A stretch of DNA of 64,000 nucleotides from Microbacterium lacus (lineage in GTDB: Bacteria; Actinomycetota; Actinomycetes; Actinomycetales; Microbacteriaceae): positions 186,001 to 250,000 of the forward strand of contig NZ_NMUM01000023.1 of assembly GCF_002812805.1 (NCBI RefSeq), read 5' to 3'. A program made the translations under genes and the position numbers. This document shows, piece by piece, positions 25,792 through 34,438 of this stretch (positions are counted from its first letter, which is position 1; every line of letters starts with the position of its first letter). The notes under the pieces are model-generated. The model was not told where the DNA came from and searched no databases. It was given only the letters and a program-made list of their open reading frames with translations.

Positions 25792-25850
25792 TCGCTATAT
25801 CGAAGCGGCCCTCAGCGACATATCGTTGAGTATCGTTAGATAGGCGGCAA
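25792..25850 (+). promoter_or_regulatory. AT-rich padR promoter region with TATCG repeats
   Basis: TATATCGAAG at 25796, ATATCGTTGAG and TATCGTTAGATA within about 45 bases directly before padR. The repeated TATCGTT unit suggests an autoregulatory operator overlapping the promoter; exact site not resolved. Confidence 0.4.
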
Positions 25851-25872
25851 TCGACACCGCATGGAGGTCATG

Positions 25873-26505
25873 ATGAGCGATTCGTTCGGAACCAACGGCT
25901 TCGGATTCGGCGGCGGAGGCGGCGTGGGCAACGGCGGCTTCGGCGCCGGACTCGGCTCGGGCTTCGGCAAGACCGGCGCCGGAATCTGGGATGCGATGGA
26001 GCAGCTTCGCGACGAGTTCGAGCGTCGCGTGATGCCCAAGGGTGGGGCCCGTATGGGCCGCGGCGATGTGCGTGCGGCCGTTCTGGCCCTGCTCGCCGAG
26101 AGCCCGATGCACGGCTACCAGATCATTCACGAGATCGAAGAGCGCAGCGGCGGCAGCTGGAAGCCCAGCCCCGGCTCGGTCTACCCGACCCTGCAGCTGC
26201 TGACCGACGAAGGCCTCGTCACCGCCGAAGAGGCAAACGGTCGTAAGACCTACGCGCTCACCGAGGCGGGACGCGCGGAAGCGGATGCAGCGGGTGAGCG
26301 TCCGGCTCCGTGGCAGGCATCCGGAACCGGCACCGGCGCCCGCGAGAGCAGCGGTCGCGCGACGGCCCTGCCCAAGGCCGGCGTCGAGCTCGCCCAGGCG
26401 GCGGCTCAGGTCGCCCGCACCGGTACGCCGGAGCAGGTACAGCAGGCGGTCGCCGTTCTCGAAGACGCGCGTCGTAAGCTCTACTCGATCCTCGCCCAGG
26501 ACTGA
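25873..26505 (+). CDS. PadR-family transcriptional regulator
   Basis: 210 residues. The winged-helix domain starts near residue 55: RGDVRAAVLALLAESPMHGYQIIHEIEERSGGSWKPSPGSVYPTLQLL and RKTYALTEAGR, typical PadR. The first ~40 residues are very glycine-rich (GFGFGGGGGVGNGGFG), a flexible extension seen in some actinobacterial homologues. I chose ATG 25873, five bases after GGAGG; ATG 25861 and 25870 are too close. It precedes the UbiB-type gene by 40 bases and may regulate it. Ligand unknown. Confidence 0.9.
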   Translation: MSDSFGTNGFGFGGGGGVGNGGFGAGLGSGFGKTGAGIWDAMEQLRDEFERRVMPKGGARMGRGDVRAAVLALLAESPMHGYQIIHEIEERSGGSWKPSPGSVYPTLQLLTDEGLVTAEEANGRKTYALTEAGRAEADAAGERPAPWQASGTGTGARESSGRATALPKAGVELAQAAAQVARTGTPEQVQQAVAVLEDARRKLYSILAQD

Positions 26506-26545
26506 CCGGAGTGCCCTCGGCGCGAAGGCGTCCCGAGGGAGCACA

Positions 26546-28339
26546 GTGAGCGGCAGGGTCGTCAACAAGACCGATGCGTACGATGCCGGCGCCATGCGCG
26601 CCCGGTATCGGCGCATCCTGCGGTTCGCTGCGCGCTTCCTCGCACAGACGTGGTGGTTCGAACTCGTGCTGCCCCGCATCGGCCTGACCCGGATCGCGGT
26701 GCGCACGCGCAACAAGCGCATGAAGCGGTTCGCTCGGGCCTTCCACGGGCTCGCCGTCGACCTCGGTGGCCTGATGATCAAGGTCGGGCAGTTCATGTCC
26801 TCGCGCCTTGACGTTCTGCCGCCCGAGATCACGAAAGAGCTCGAGGGCTTGCAGGACGAGGTTCCTGCCGTGCCCTTCGATCGCATTCGGTCGGCCGCGG
26901 AGGCAGAGCTCGGCATGCCGCTCGACCGCGCCTATTCGTGGTTCGACGAGACCCCGGTGGCCGCGGCATCCCTCGGCCAGGCTCATCGCGCGCGCCTGTC
27001 GGCGCTCGACGCGAGCGAGACGGGGCTCGACGCGGTCGTCGTCAAGGTGCAGCGACCGGGTATCCAGCAGATCGTCGATGTCGACCTGGCTGCGCTTCGC
27101 AAGGTCGGCGGATGGCTGAGCCGCATCCGCCTCGTCTACACCCGCGTGAATGCGCCCGCGCTCGTCGAAGAGTTCGCCGTGACGAGCCTCGAAGAGATCG
27201 ATTACGTTCACGAGGCCGCGAACGCCGAACGCTTCGCACGCGACTTCGCGGGCGACCCGCGGGTGGCCGTGCCGGAGGTCGTGTGGGAGCGCTCGACCGG
27301 ACGCGTCCTGACACTGCAGGACGTCACGGCGATCAAGATCAACGACTACGACGGCCTCCGCGCCGCGGGCATCGACCCCGACGAGGTGGCCCGCGAGTTC
27401 GCGTCGGTCATGTTCGACCAGTTGTTCGACCACGGCTTCTTCCACGCCGACCCGCACCCCGGCAACGTCTTCGTAACGCTGATGCCGGATGCCTCGGGCT
27501 CCGGAGCCGGGGGAACGGGGACTGTGGCGGGCTCGGGTCCCGGGGCCGACGCATCCGCCTCGGTTCCCTCGTCTCCCGCCTGGCGCTTCACCTTCATCGA
27601 CTTCGGGATGATGGGCGAGGTGCCCGCCGGGCTTCGCCGAGGGATGCGGCAGCTGCTCATCGCCGTTGCGTCGCGCGATGGGCGAGGACTCGTTGACGCG
27701 ATTCGCGAGGTCGGCGTGCTGCTGCCCTCGGCCGACACCGGCGAGCTCGAGCGGGCTATGACGGCGCTGTTCGCGCGGTTCGGCGGCATGGGCTTCGCAG
27801 AGTTGCAAGAGGTCGACCCGCGCGAGTTCCGCGACTTCGCGATTCAGTTCGGGGACGTCGTGCGGTCGTTGCCGTTCCAGCTTCCCGAAAACTTCTTGCT
27901 GATCATCCGCGCCTCGTCGCTCACGTCGGGCGTCTGCAGCGGCCTGAACCCCGCGTTCAACCTGTGGGATTCGGTCGAGCCGTATGCCGCCCAGCTGCTC
28001 CGCGACGAGCGCGGCAACATCGCGCAGGCCGTGGGCAAAGAGGTCGTCTCGATCGCGGGCCTGGCTGCGCGACTCCCGCGGCGCCTCGACGAACTCGTCA
28101 CCCGCATTCAGGACGGCGAGATCTCGGTCGACACGCCACGGCTCGACCGGCGCGTGGCTCGGTTGGAGCGGATGGTGCGCCGGGTCGTCTCGGCCGTACT
28201 GTTCGCCGGGCTGTTCATCGGCGGCGCCGTGCTCCGCCCCGAAGACCCGGTGTTCGGCACCGTGCTGATGGCCGGCTCGGTGCTGCCGCTGCTGCACGCG
28301 CTGTTCGCCGGGATGCGGCGGGGGCCGGGCGCCGGCTGA
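26546..28339 (+). CDS. AarF/ABC1/UbiB family atypical kinase
   Basis: 597 residues. The family's KxGQ motif (IKVGQFMSSRLDVLP) is near residue 75, the A-rich nucleotide loop AAASLGQAHRA near 140, a Lys in VVVKVQRPG, the catalytic GFFHADPHPGNVF near 305, and DFGMMGEV. An unusual Gly/Ala/Ser-rich insert of about 30 residues separates HADPHPGN from DFG. Two hydrophobic helices near the C-terminus suggest membrane association. Relatives bind ATP and help quinone or lipid metabolism. The start is GTG 26546 with GAGGGA upstream. Confidence 0.9.
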   Translation: MSGRVVNKTDAYDAGAMRARYRRILRFAARFLAQTWWFELVLPRIGLTRIAVRTRNKRMKRFARAFHGLAVDLGGLMIKVGQFMSSRLDVLPPEITKELEGLQDEVPAVPFDRIRSAAEAELGMPLDRAYSWFDETPVAAASLGQAHRARLSALDASETGLDAVVVKVQRPGIQQIVDVDLAALRKVGGWLSRIRLVYTRVNAPALVEEFAVTSLEEIDYVHEAANAERFARDFAGDPRVAVPEVVWERSTGRVLTLQDVTAIKINDYDGLRAAGIDPDEVAREFASVMFDQLFDHGFFHADPHPGNVFVTLMPDASGSGAGGTGTVAGSGPGADASASVPSSPAWRFTFIDFGMMGEVPAGLRRGMRQLLIAVASRDGRGLVDAIREVGVLLPSADTGELERAMTALFARFGGMGFAELQEVDPREFRDFAIQFGDVVRSLPFQLPENFLLIIRASSLTSGVCSGLNPAFNLWDSVEPYAAQLLRDERGNIAQAVGKEVVSIAGLAARLPRRLDELVTRIQDGEISVDTPRLDRRVARLERMVRRVVSAVLFAGLFIGGAVLRPEDPVFGTVLMAGSVLPLLHALFAGMRRGPGAG

Positions 28340-28375
28340 GGCCGCAGCGACCGTGCCGGGGCTCCGTGTGCTGGC

Positions 28376-28466
28376 CCGCCGGGCAGCACGAGGTGAGGAC
28401 TTCGGGCCGGTGAGAGGACCGAGCCGCGGCCAGGGTACTCATCCCGGGCCGAAGCCCTCCTCTCGC
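28376..28466. terminator. Imperfect hairpin between converging genes
   Basis: GAGGACTTCGGGCC on one side and GGCCGAAGCCCTCCTC on the other form an imperfect stem in the gap between the UbiB and DNA polymerase IV genes, a likely bidirectional terminator. Confidence 0.4.
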
Positions 28467-28488
28467 GCTGGTGGCACGCGAAGTTAGA

Positions 28489-29562
28489 TCACCACCCGCT
28501 GCGGGTCGCGGTGTGGCCCTCGCGCGCCTCGTCTGGCATTGCCATCTCAGCGCGGATGCCGAGCAGTCGCACGGGCCTGTCGGGCGCGATCTTTGCGACC
28601 AGCGTCATCGCCTCGGACGTCACGATCGAGGCATCCGTTGTCGCCGCGATTTTCCGCGTGAACGTCTTCGTCACGAACGGCGCGTAGCGCACCTTCAGCC
28701 CCAGCCCGACGACGGGCCGCGCATCCGCCCCGACGTCGGCCAGCACCTGGGCGAGCAGCATCCGCGCCGCGTCTTCGATCTCCGCGCGTGTTTCGAGGTC
28801 CTGTTGGAAGGTCGTTTCGTGGGAGTGCCCGCGCGGCACGTAGGGGGCGTCGTCCACCGTTGCCGAGCCTTCGCCACGCGCCAGTTGCGCGTACCAGGGA
28901 CCCATGCGCGGTCCGAATTCGGCGGAAAGCGCGCCCTCGTCCGCGATGGCGAGTTCGCCGATCGTACGGATGCCGAGGGTCGCGAGCCGCTTCGAGATCT
29001 TCGACCCAATGCCCCACATCTCGAGCGTCGGGCGATCTCCCATCACCTCAAGCCAGTTCGCCGCGGTGAGCCGGAAGACGCCGCGGGGCTTGCCGAATCC
29101 GGTTGCGACCTTCGCGCGCACGAGCGTGTCGCCGATGCCGACGCTGCAGTGCAGTGCGGTGCGCGCGAGGACGGCGGCCTGGATGCTTCGTGCATACGCT
29201 TCGGGGTCTTCCGTCGTGACCCCGACGAACGCCTCATCCCACCCCAGCACCTGCACGACCGCGCCGGGCTGCGCGCGCAGTTCGGCCATGACCTGCGCGG
29301 AGGCCGCGTCATAGGCCGCGCGATCCACGGGCAGAATCACCGCGTCCGGGGCCTTCCGAGCGGCGATCCGCAGAGGCATCCCGGATCCGACGCCGAGCGC
29401 GCGTGCCTCGTACGAAGCGCTTGCCACGACCACGCGCTCGGTAGGGTCGCCGCGCCCGCCGACGATGACCTGCTTGCCCGCGAGTTCCGGGTGGCGCAGC
29501 ACTTCGACCGCCGCGATGAACTGGTCGAGGTCGACGTGGAGGACCCAGGGTGCGGCGCTCAT
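28489..29562 (-). CDS. dinB: DNA polymerase IV (Y-family)
   Basis: 357 residues. HVDLDQFIAAVE holds the first catalytic Asp, GWDEAFV the Asp-Glu pair, and SVGIGDTLVRAKVATGFGKPRG the palm motif; helix-hairpin-helix EMWGIGSKISKRLATLGIRTIGELA and the little-finger domain follow. It copies damaged DNA with low fidelity. No obvious clamp-binding pentapeptide is seen at the C-terminus, which ends shortly after the little finger. No LexA-like box is present before its start. Confidence 0.92.
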   Translation of the reverse strand: MSAAPWVLHVDLDQFIAAVEVLRHPELAGKQVIVGGRGDPTERVVVASASYEARALGVGSGMPLRIAARKAPDAVILPVDRAAYDAASAQVMAELRAQPGAVVQVLGWDEAFVGVTTEDPEAYARSIQAAVLARTALHCSVGIGDTLVRAKVATGFGKPRGVFRLTAANWLEVMGDRPTLEMWGIGSKISKRLATLGIRTIGELAIADEGALSAEFGPRMGPWYAQLARGEGSATVDDAPYVPRGHSHETTFQQDLETRAEIEDAARMLLAQVLADVGADARPVVGLGLKVRYAPFVTKTFTRKIAATTDASIVTSEAMTLVAKIAPDRPVRLLGIRAEMAMPDEAREGHTATRSGW

Positions 29563-29596
29563 GAAGCCAGTGTGCGCGGTGTCGGAGGTGCTTGGC

Positions 29597-29602
29597 TAGG
29601 CT
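29597..29602 (+). promoter_or_regulatory. -10 box of leaderless DUF2200 gene
   Basis: TAGGCT, six bases, then the ATG at 29609. Spacing matches leaderless transcription, in which the start codon is the first base of the mRNA. Confidence 0.6.
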
Positions 29603-29608
29603 CGCGGC

Positions 29609-29953
29609 ATGCACCGTATCTTCACCACCGCGGTATCTGCGGTGTACCCGCACTACGTCGCGAAGGCCGAGCGCAAGGGACACTCTCAGGCCGAGGTCGA
29701 CGAAGTCATCGAGTGGCTGACGGGGTTCGACAAACCGACCCTCGAGCGGCACCTCGCCGATGGGACGACCTTCGAGCAGTTCTTTGCCGGCGCCACGCTC
29801 AACCCGAATGCTGCCCTGATCACCGGGACGATATGCGGAGTGCGTGTCCAAGAGGTCGAGGACCCACTGATGCAGAAGATCCGGTATCTCGACCTTCTGG
29901 TAGACGAAGTTGCGCGCGGCAAGAAGATGGAGAAGATCCTGCGCGAGGCGTGA
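29609..29953 (+). CDS. DUF2200 protein
   Basis: 114 residues, full length for DUF2200, a small alpha-helical family ([25 protein letters not shown] at the start, [29 protein letters not shown] and [21 protein letters not shown]). The function is unknown. It is divergent from dinB with a leaderless promoter and no Shine-Dalgarno. An isolated gene with no operon partner. Confidence 0.88.
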   Translation: MHRIFTTAVSAVYPHYVAKAERKGHSQAEVDEVIEWLTGFDKPTLERHLADGTTFEQFFAGATLNPNAALITGTICGVRVQEVEDPLMQKIRYLDLLVDEVARGKKMEKILREA

Positions 29954-30073
29954 GCGGCGGTGTAGGCCCACTTTGTCCGCCGCTCATCCTGAACATTTCC
30001 TCCTTCGTTATCGTTTCGTGACCTGCGAAATGCCGGGATGGTGCGGATCCGGCCCATCAATGTCGGTGGTCAT

Positions 30074-30089
30074 TCGTACATTTGTTCTA
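30074..30089. promoter_or_regulatory. LexA/SOS-box-like site over HNH gene start
   Basis: TCGTAC-N4-GTTCTA matches the actinobacterial SOS consensus TCGAAC-N4-GTTCGA at 10 of 12 arm positions, and its last base is the A of the ATG at 30089. LexA there would block both transcription and translation start. Confidence 0.6.
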
Positions 30090-31621
30090 TGACCTCGGAT
30101 GTCCCGTCGCCGCTTCCGCGCCTCACCAGTGCGGTGGAGCGGATGTCTGGGGTCATGGTCGATCGCGAGTTCACCGAATTCGTGCGGGAGACCGACGATG
30201 ACACGCTTCTCGTCGTTTTGGCCGACGCAGCTGACGCCCGCAAAGCCCTCGATCTGATCGTCGCGGCCGCGACCGCGGAGGTTGGGCACCGGTCGACACG
30301 CGAGCTGGGGTACGCGGGACTTGCGCAACGCAAGGGGCATCGCAATGTCACATCCCTCGTGCAGAACATCACGGGGCAGTCTCGTGGAGATGTCGGTCGG
30401 TCGCTGCGTACGGGCGAAGAGCTGGTGCCCGTGCTTCGAAGCGAGGGAGCGGTCGAGGGTGCTCCGGTCGGTCCGGATACGCCACCCGTGGCGGGTCACA
30501 GAGCGGGTCACGGGGCGGTCACGTGGCTGTCGATGCTCCGCGGCGCACTGACATCCGGGGCGCTGAGCTCGCCGCAGTTCCAGGCAATCAGAACGGGATT
30601 GGGGGAGCCGCCCGTCGAGCGCTATCCCGAGCTGGACCCCGCGTTCCTGCCCGAGGCCTGGGCGCGGGCGGTGGCGCTGCTCATCGAAGAGTCCGGGCAT
30701 CTACCGGTGGAAGAACTTCGCGCGGCCGCCCGGATCGCGCGAGACCGACTAGACCCCGTCGGCGTCACACTGCGGTTCGAGGAGCGCTTCGCGGCGCGAT
30801 CCTTTCGCGCGTGGATCGACGAGAACGGACAGCACCACGCCCGGATCGTCTTCGACGACGACGCTGCGGCATGGGTCCATGCGATTCTGCAGGCGTCGCT
30901 GAGGCCGCGGCGCGGACCGCGATTCGTCGGTGAGGACGCGCCCGAACGGGCCGCCGACTCGGCCGTCGACGAGAGAACGAACGAGCAGCTGCAGTACGAC
31001 ACGGTTTTGGCCGTTCTCCGCACGGGCGCCGCCGCAGATCCGAATCAGTCATTCGGCGACCGGCAGCCCGGGGTGCGCATCCTGCTCGAGGCGACGGCGA
31101 TCGAGGGCGCAGGGATGGAAGGCGCAGACTCCTTTGGCGGAAAGAGGGTTGCGGGCGTCGGCCATCTTGAGGACGGTGGTCAGGCGCTGCCCGGCGGAGT
31201 GGTCGAGACCTATCTCTGTGACGCCGGCGCGGTGGAGATCAGTCGGGACTCGTTCGGCCGACCGCTCGATGTGGGCCGCGAGCATCGACTCTTCACCCGA
31301 AGGCAACGCATCGCGATCGCTGCGCGCGACGGGGGATGTATCTGGCCCGAGTGCATCGCGCCCATTTCGCAATGCGAGTACCACCACATCAAACACTGGT
31401 GGGAAGACCACGGGGCAACCGATGTGGACGACGGCGTCCCGCTCTGTCGCAACTGCCATCTCCGGCTGCACAATCAGGGCTGGCGCATCACTCGCGAGCG
31501 GGACCCTGACTCGGGGCTCGATTCGTACTGGCTCCATCCGCCGCCCGACCCGCTGACAGGCGTGGTTCCGGAACGGGTTCGGCTGCCCTCGAAGGCTCCG
31601 ACGAGGTTCGAAGCGGCATGA
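30089..31621 (+). CDS. DUF222 / HNH endonuclease domain protein
   Basis: 510 residues. DUF222 forms the N-terminal two thirds; the HNH nuclease domain near 420-480 has CIWPEC, CEYHHIKHWWEDHG and LCRNCHLRLHNQGW, with the Zn-binding cysteines and catalytic His present. These proteins are abundant and multi-copy in actinobacteria, with unproven role. I chose ATG 30089, directly at the LexA-like box and typical for the family; a GTG or ATG further upstream would add residues unlike it. The gene is probably DNA-damage responsive. Confidence 0.88.
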   Translation: MTSDVPSPLPRLTSAVERMSGVMVDREFTEFVRETDDDTLLVVLADAADARKALDLIVAAATAEVGHRSTRELGYAGLAQRKGHRNVTSLVQNITGQSRGDVGRSLRTGEELVPVLRSEGAVEGAPVGPDTPPVAGHRAGHGAVTWLSMLRGALTSGALSSPQFQAIRTGLGEPPVERYPELDPAFLPEAWARAVALLIEESGHLPVEELRAAARIARDRLDPVGVTLRFEERFAARSFRAWIDENGQHHARIVFDDDAAAWVHAILQASLRPRRGPRFVGEDAPERAADSAVDERTNEQLQYDTVLAVLRTGAAADPNQSFGDRQPGVRILLEATAIEGAGMEGADSFGGKRVAGVGHLEDGGQALPGGVVETYLCDAGAVEISRDSFGRPLDVGREHRLFTRRQRIAIAARDGGCIWPECIAPISQCEYHHIKHWWEDHGATDVDDGVPLCRNCHLRLHNQGWRITRERDPDSGLDSYWLHPPPDPLTGVVPERVRLPSKAPTRFEAA

Positions 31622-31634
31622 CGCTGGGCGAAAA

Positions 31635-31708
31635 TCAGTGCCGCGCCGCTGAACGGGAGGTCAGTGCGGCGCCGCTGGACGGAGGTCAGTGCGGCGCCGC
31701 TGGATGGG
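31635..31708. repeat. Tandem repeat, about 25 bp x 3
   Basis: Three copies of a unit starting TCAGTGCGGCGCCGCTG at 31635 (two changes), 31661 and 31686, each unit itself containing the palindrome CGGCGCCG. It lies between the end of the HNH gene and a converging gene. Confidence 0.7.
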
Positions 31709-31740
31709 TGGGGTTAGCGCCGCGCGAGGGTTGCGGCTGA

Positions 31741-32736
31741 TCAGTACCAGCCGACCGACTGCGAGTGCGACCAGGCGCCACACGGGGTGCCATAGCGACC
31801 CGAGATGTAGCCCAGTCCCCACGAGATCTGCGTCGCCGGGTTGGTCTGCCAGTCGGCACCGGCCGAGGCCATCTTGCTTCCGGGAAGCGCCTGCGGGATG
31901 CCGGTCGCACCGCTCGACTTGTTGTATGCCAGGTAATTCCAGCCGGACTCCTTGTTCCAGAGCGAAACAAGGCAGGAGAACTGGTCGTCGCCCCATCCAC
32001 GCGCGGCAACCATGCCCCTGGCAGTGGCCTGGGCCTCGGCGGCGCTCGTTCCGCTCGCTGCCAGATTCGCGGATCCACCCGACGTCGAACGCGCGGCGGT
32101 CTGCTTCGCGGCGGCGGCTTCAGCGGCAGCCTTTTCGGCTGCCACACGGGCGGCCTCGGCGGCCGCCGCTTCTTCGGCGGCCTTCTTCGCAACAGCGGCC
32201 TCGAGGCTGCCACGCAAGCCCGCGACACGCTCGTTGACGGGTGCGACGAGTTCGCTCACATCAGAGATCAGACCCAGCACGAGCGGGGCGGGCAGCAAGT
32301 CGGCGCCATCGAGGCGGTCGGCGGCCTTCTCGAGAGCCGCGGTGTCGACGCTCGTGTCCGGCTCACCGACATCCAGGCCGGACGCCTGAATATCCGACGT
32401 CACCGTGGCAGCCGCCGCAACCGAGGCATCCGCAGCGGCAAGAGCTTCGCGCATGTCGGAGGAACCCTCATCCGTGCCCGTCTCCGTGAGGATGGGCGTG
32501 GCCGCAATGGACGTCGTGAATGAAGCAAGCGTCATCGTCAACGCCGAGTCGGCCCGATCGGAGACAGACGAAGCCTCCGCCTGCACCGCGGGGACGGTCG
32601 AGAAAGCGAGAGCCCCGACGAGGGCGACAGCAAGTCCCGTCGTGAGAATGGCGGGGCGGCGGCGGGCTCTGCGGGCGCTTTGCTCGGCGAGTCGGCGGGT
32701 GCGGCGGGCGGGCAAAGAAGACGAGGCAGAGCGCAT
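31741..32736 (-). CDS. Secreted transglycosylase-like (resuscitation/lysozyme-fold) protein
   Basis: 331 residues. Arg-rich N-terminus, a hydrophobic signal segment (AILTTGLAVALVGALAFS) and AQA-like cleavage region, then an Ala/Glu/Lys-rich helical coiled-coil-like stretch (about 150-225). The C-terminal ~90 residues, ARGWGDDQFSCLVSLWNKESGWNYLAYNKSSGATGIPQALPGSKMASAG, are the lysozyme-like fold with the catalytic Glu in NKESGW. It probably cleaves peptidoglycan. The start is uncertain: ATG 32736 is assumed, a GTG 33 bases upstream is possible. A pair of direct repeats CCTGGACGC lies upstream at 32830 and 32852. Confidence 0.85.
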   Translation of the reverse strand: MRSASSSLPARRTRRLAEQSARRARRRPAILTTGLAVALVGALAFSTVPAVQAEASSVSDRADSALTMTLASFTTSIAATPILTETGTDEGSSDMREALAAADASVAAAATVTSDIQASGLDVGEPDTSVDTAALEKAADRLDGADLLPAPLVLGLISDVSELVAPVNERVAGLRGSLEAAVAKKAAEEAAAAEAARVAAEKAAAEAAAAKQTAARSTSGGSANLAASGTSAAEAQATARGMVAARGWGDDQFSCLVSLWNKESGWNYLAYNKSSGATGIPQALPGSKMASAGADWQTNPATQISWGLGYISGRYGTPCGAWSHSQSVGWY

Positions 32737-32829
32737 GAAGACCAGTTCCGTATCGGTGAGCTGCACCCTCGGGCGGGCGCGTCGTATCCGCACCTGCGGA
32801 CACAAAGCAACGACTCTGGCACACCCCAC

Positions 32830-32860
32830 CTGGACGCTTCCGGTACGTTTCCTGGACGCC
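32830..32860. repeat. Direct repeat CCTGGACGC, spacing 22 bp
   Basis: Two copies at 32830-32838 and 32852-32860, exactly 22 bases apart (two DNA turns), 94 bases before the transglycosylase-like gene on its upstream side. Could be a regulator site; not confirmed. Confidence 0.35.
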
Positions 32861-32959
32861 CGGTGAGAACGGGCGCTCGAAAAAGGCCAGGTGGGAGGCT
32901 CTGGGCGCTGTCTGTGTGGCGGCCGCGAGCCGGTCCCCGAGCAGCGATCGGCTACTCGA

Positions 32960-34261
32960 TCACAAACTAGGGAAAGCCTCGAACGTCGTGCCCTCGGGGA
33001 ACTCCTCGAAGAACGTCGCCTCGAACGGTACGGGGGTACCGTCGCTCGGCAACAGGTCGACGTAGGTGTACTCAGCTTCGATGATCGCCCCGCCGGCCGA
33101 ACGCACCAGGACGACGACGCTGACGAATTCCATATCGCTCTCGAAGTCGCCGCTGACCGTGCCGGTGACGGTCGTCGACGAACCGTCGGATGCCGAAGCC
33201 AGGTCGCTCACGACGAACGAACCCGTCTCGTCGAACGGTGCCTCGTACACCTCGGCCTCGTCGAGGCCGACAACGCCCAACTCGGTGATCTCACCCGCCC
33301 CGATGGCGGTGAACAGTCCGGCGACGGCCACCTGTCCGCTCAGAATCGTCGGGTATTCGCTGACGCTCTCGAGGACGGTTCCGTCGGCGGCCAGCGCCTC
33401 GATGTCAAGGTAGGTGTCGAAGACATAGTCCGCGTTCGGGTTCTCGATCACGACCGCGTACCACCAGGTTTCGGGGTCGTACGATGTGCGGCCGAACGCG
33501 GATTCCACGATGACGAGTTCTTCAGCCACAGTCGCAGGGTCGCCGGCAGGGTCGTCATCAACAGGCGGTTCGGTGACCGCGATACCCGGGCCCGGGTCGA
33601 TCGCTTCGGTCGTCGCATCCGCCAAGATCGCGAATGACGCAATCGACATGACGACGGAGACGATCCATCCGACGACCGAGATGACGAGGGCCGCGATGCT
33701 GAATCTCTTCGCTCCCTGCGTCTTGTTGATGAGCGCGATGAGCGCAACGACGAAGCCCGCAAGCAGAACGAAACCTGAGAACCAGGTGACGAAGGGCACG
33801 AAGGCCATGATCAGACCGATCAGCGACAGGACGAGCCCGATGATCGCGAGCGTCTTCGGCCGCGAGCCCGGCGGGGGAGCGGCGCCGGCAACGGGAGGTG
33901 GCGGGTAGCCGCCTCCGTAAGCGGCCGCGGGCGGCGCCCCGGGGTAGGGCTGCACGAGTGGTGCCCCGACGGGGGCCGCTTCTGTTGGTGTGGTGCCCGG
34001 ATAGCCCGGCGTTGCGCCCGGTGCGGCGCCCGGATACCCACTGCCCGGAATGGCGCCGGGAAACGCGCCGGCCGGATAGGGCGCCGTCGCGTAAGGCGGA
34101 AGCGGCGGAACGGATGCCGGGGGTGGGGGATCTTGCTCGCCGTGCTGCTCGGGCGTCGGTTCCGTTGTTTGCTCGGGTCCAGGCGTCGGCTCTGGAGTGG
34201 GCTCGGTCACAGGCTCCGACACGGGCTCGCCGATGCCGTTCGGATCGCGGGGATCTGACAT
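32960..34261 (-). CDS. Proline-rich membrane protein, DUF4190-like
   Basis: 433 residues. Residues 1-135 are Pro/Glu/Thr/Gly-rich and low complexity. Three hydrophobic helices follow at about 136-225 (IIGLVLSLIGLIMAFVPFV ... ALVISVVGWIVSVVMSIASF), as in DUF4190 membrane proteins. The C-terminal ~200 residues look like a secreted beta-rich FxLYD-type domain. Orientation and function unknown. Start ATG 34261 has GAGGAG upstream. Confidence 0.82.
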   Translation of the reverse strand: MSDPRDPNGIGEPVSEPVTEPTPEPTPGPEQTTEPTPEQHGEQDPPPPASVPPLPPYATAPYPAGAFPGAIPGSGYPGAAPGATPGYPGTTPTEAAPVGAPLVQPYPGAPPAAAYGGGYPPPPVAGAAPPPGSRPKTLAIIGLVLSLIGLIMAFVPFVTWFSGFVLLAGFVVALIALINKTQGAKRFSIAALVISVVGWIVSVVMSIASFAILADATTEAIDPGPGIAVTEPPVDDDPAGDPATVAEELVIVESAFGRTSYDPETWWYAVVIENPNADYVFDTYLDIEALAADGTVLESVSEYPTILSGQVAVAGLFTAIGAGEITELGVVGLDEAEVYEAPFDETGSFVVSDLASASDGSSTTVTGTVSGDFESDMEFVSVVVLVRSAGGAIIEAEYTYVDLLPSDGTPVPFEATFFEEFPEGTTFEAFPSL

Positions 34262-34426
34262 GGGGGTCTCCTCGGAAATGGCAGTGGGCGGTCGGTCCGG
34301 TTGTCACGCGGAGAAAGCCCCGACTAGCGGATGCTATCGGGCAACGGCTCCCGATGTCCGCGAAGTGACGGGGCTGCGCAACATGATGAGGCTGCGCCAG
34401 CGATGCCTTCGGTGGAGAGCGCGACG

Positions 34427-34432
34427 TACGCT
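34427..34432 (+). promoter_or_regulatory. -10 box of leaderless NUDIX gene
   Basis: TACGCT, six bases, then GTG at 34439. Leaderless arrangement; decides the start of the NUDIX gene. Confidence 0.55.
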
Positions 34433-34438
34433 GGGCGG

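Noticed and set aside
31635..31708. CRISPR array
   Set aside because: Only three contiguous copies without spacers, and no cas genes in the window.
32737..32959. c-di-AMP (ydaO) riboswitch before the transglycosylase-like gene
   Set aside because: A GGGGACCGG stretch is reminiscent, but other conserved ydaO segments and stems could not be found.
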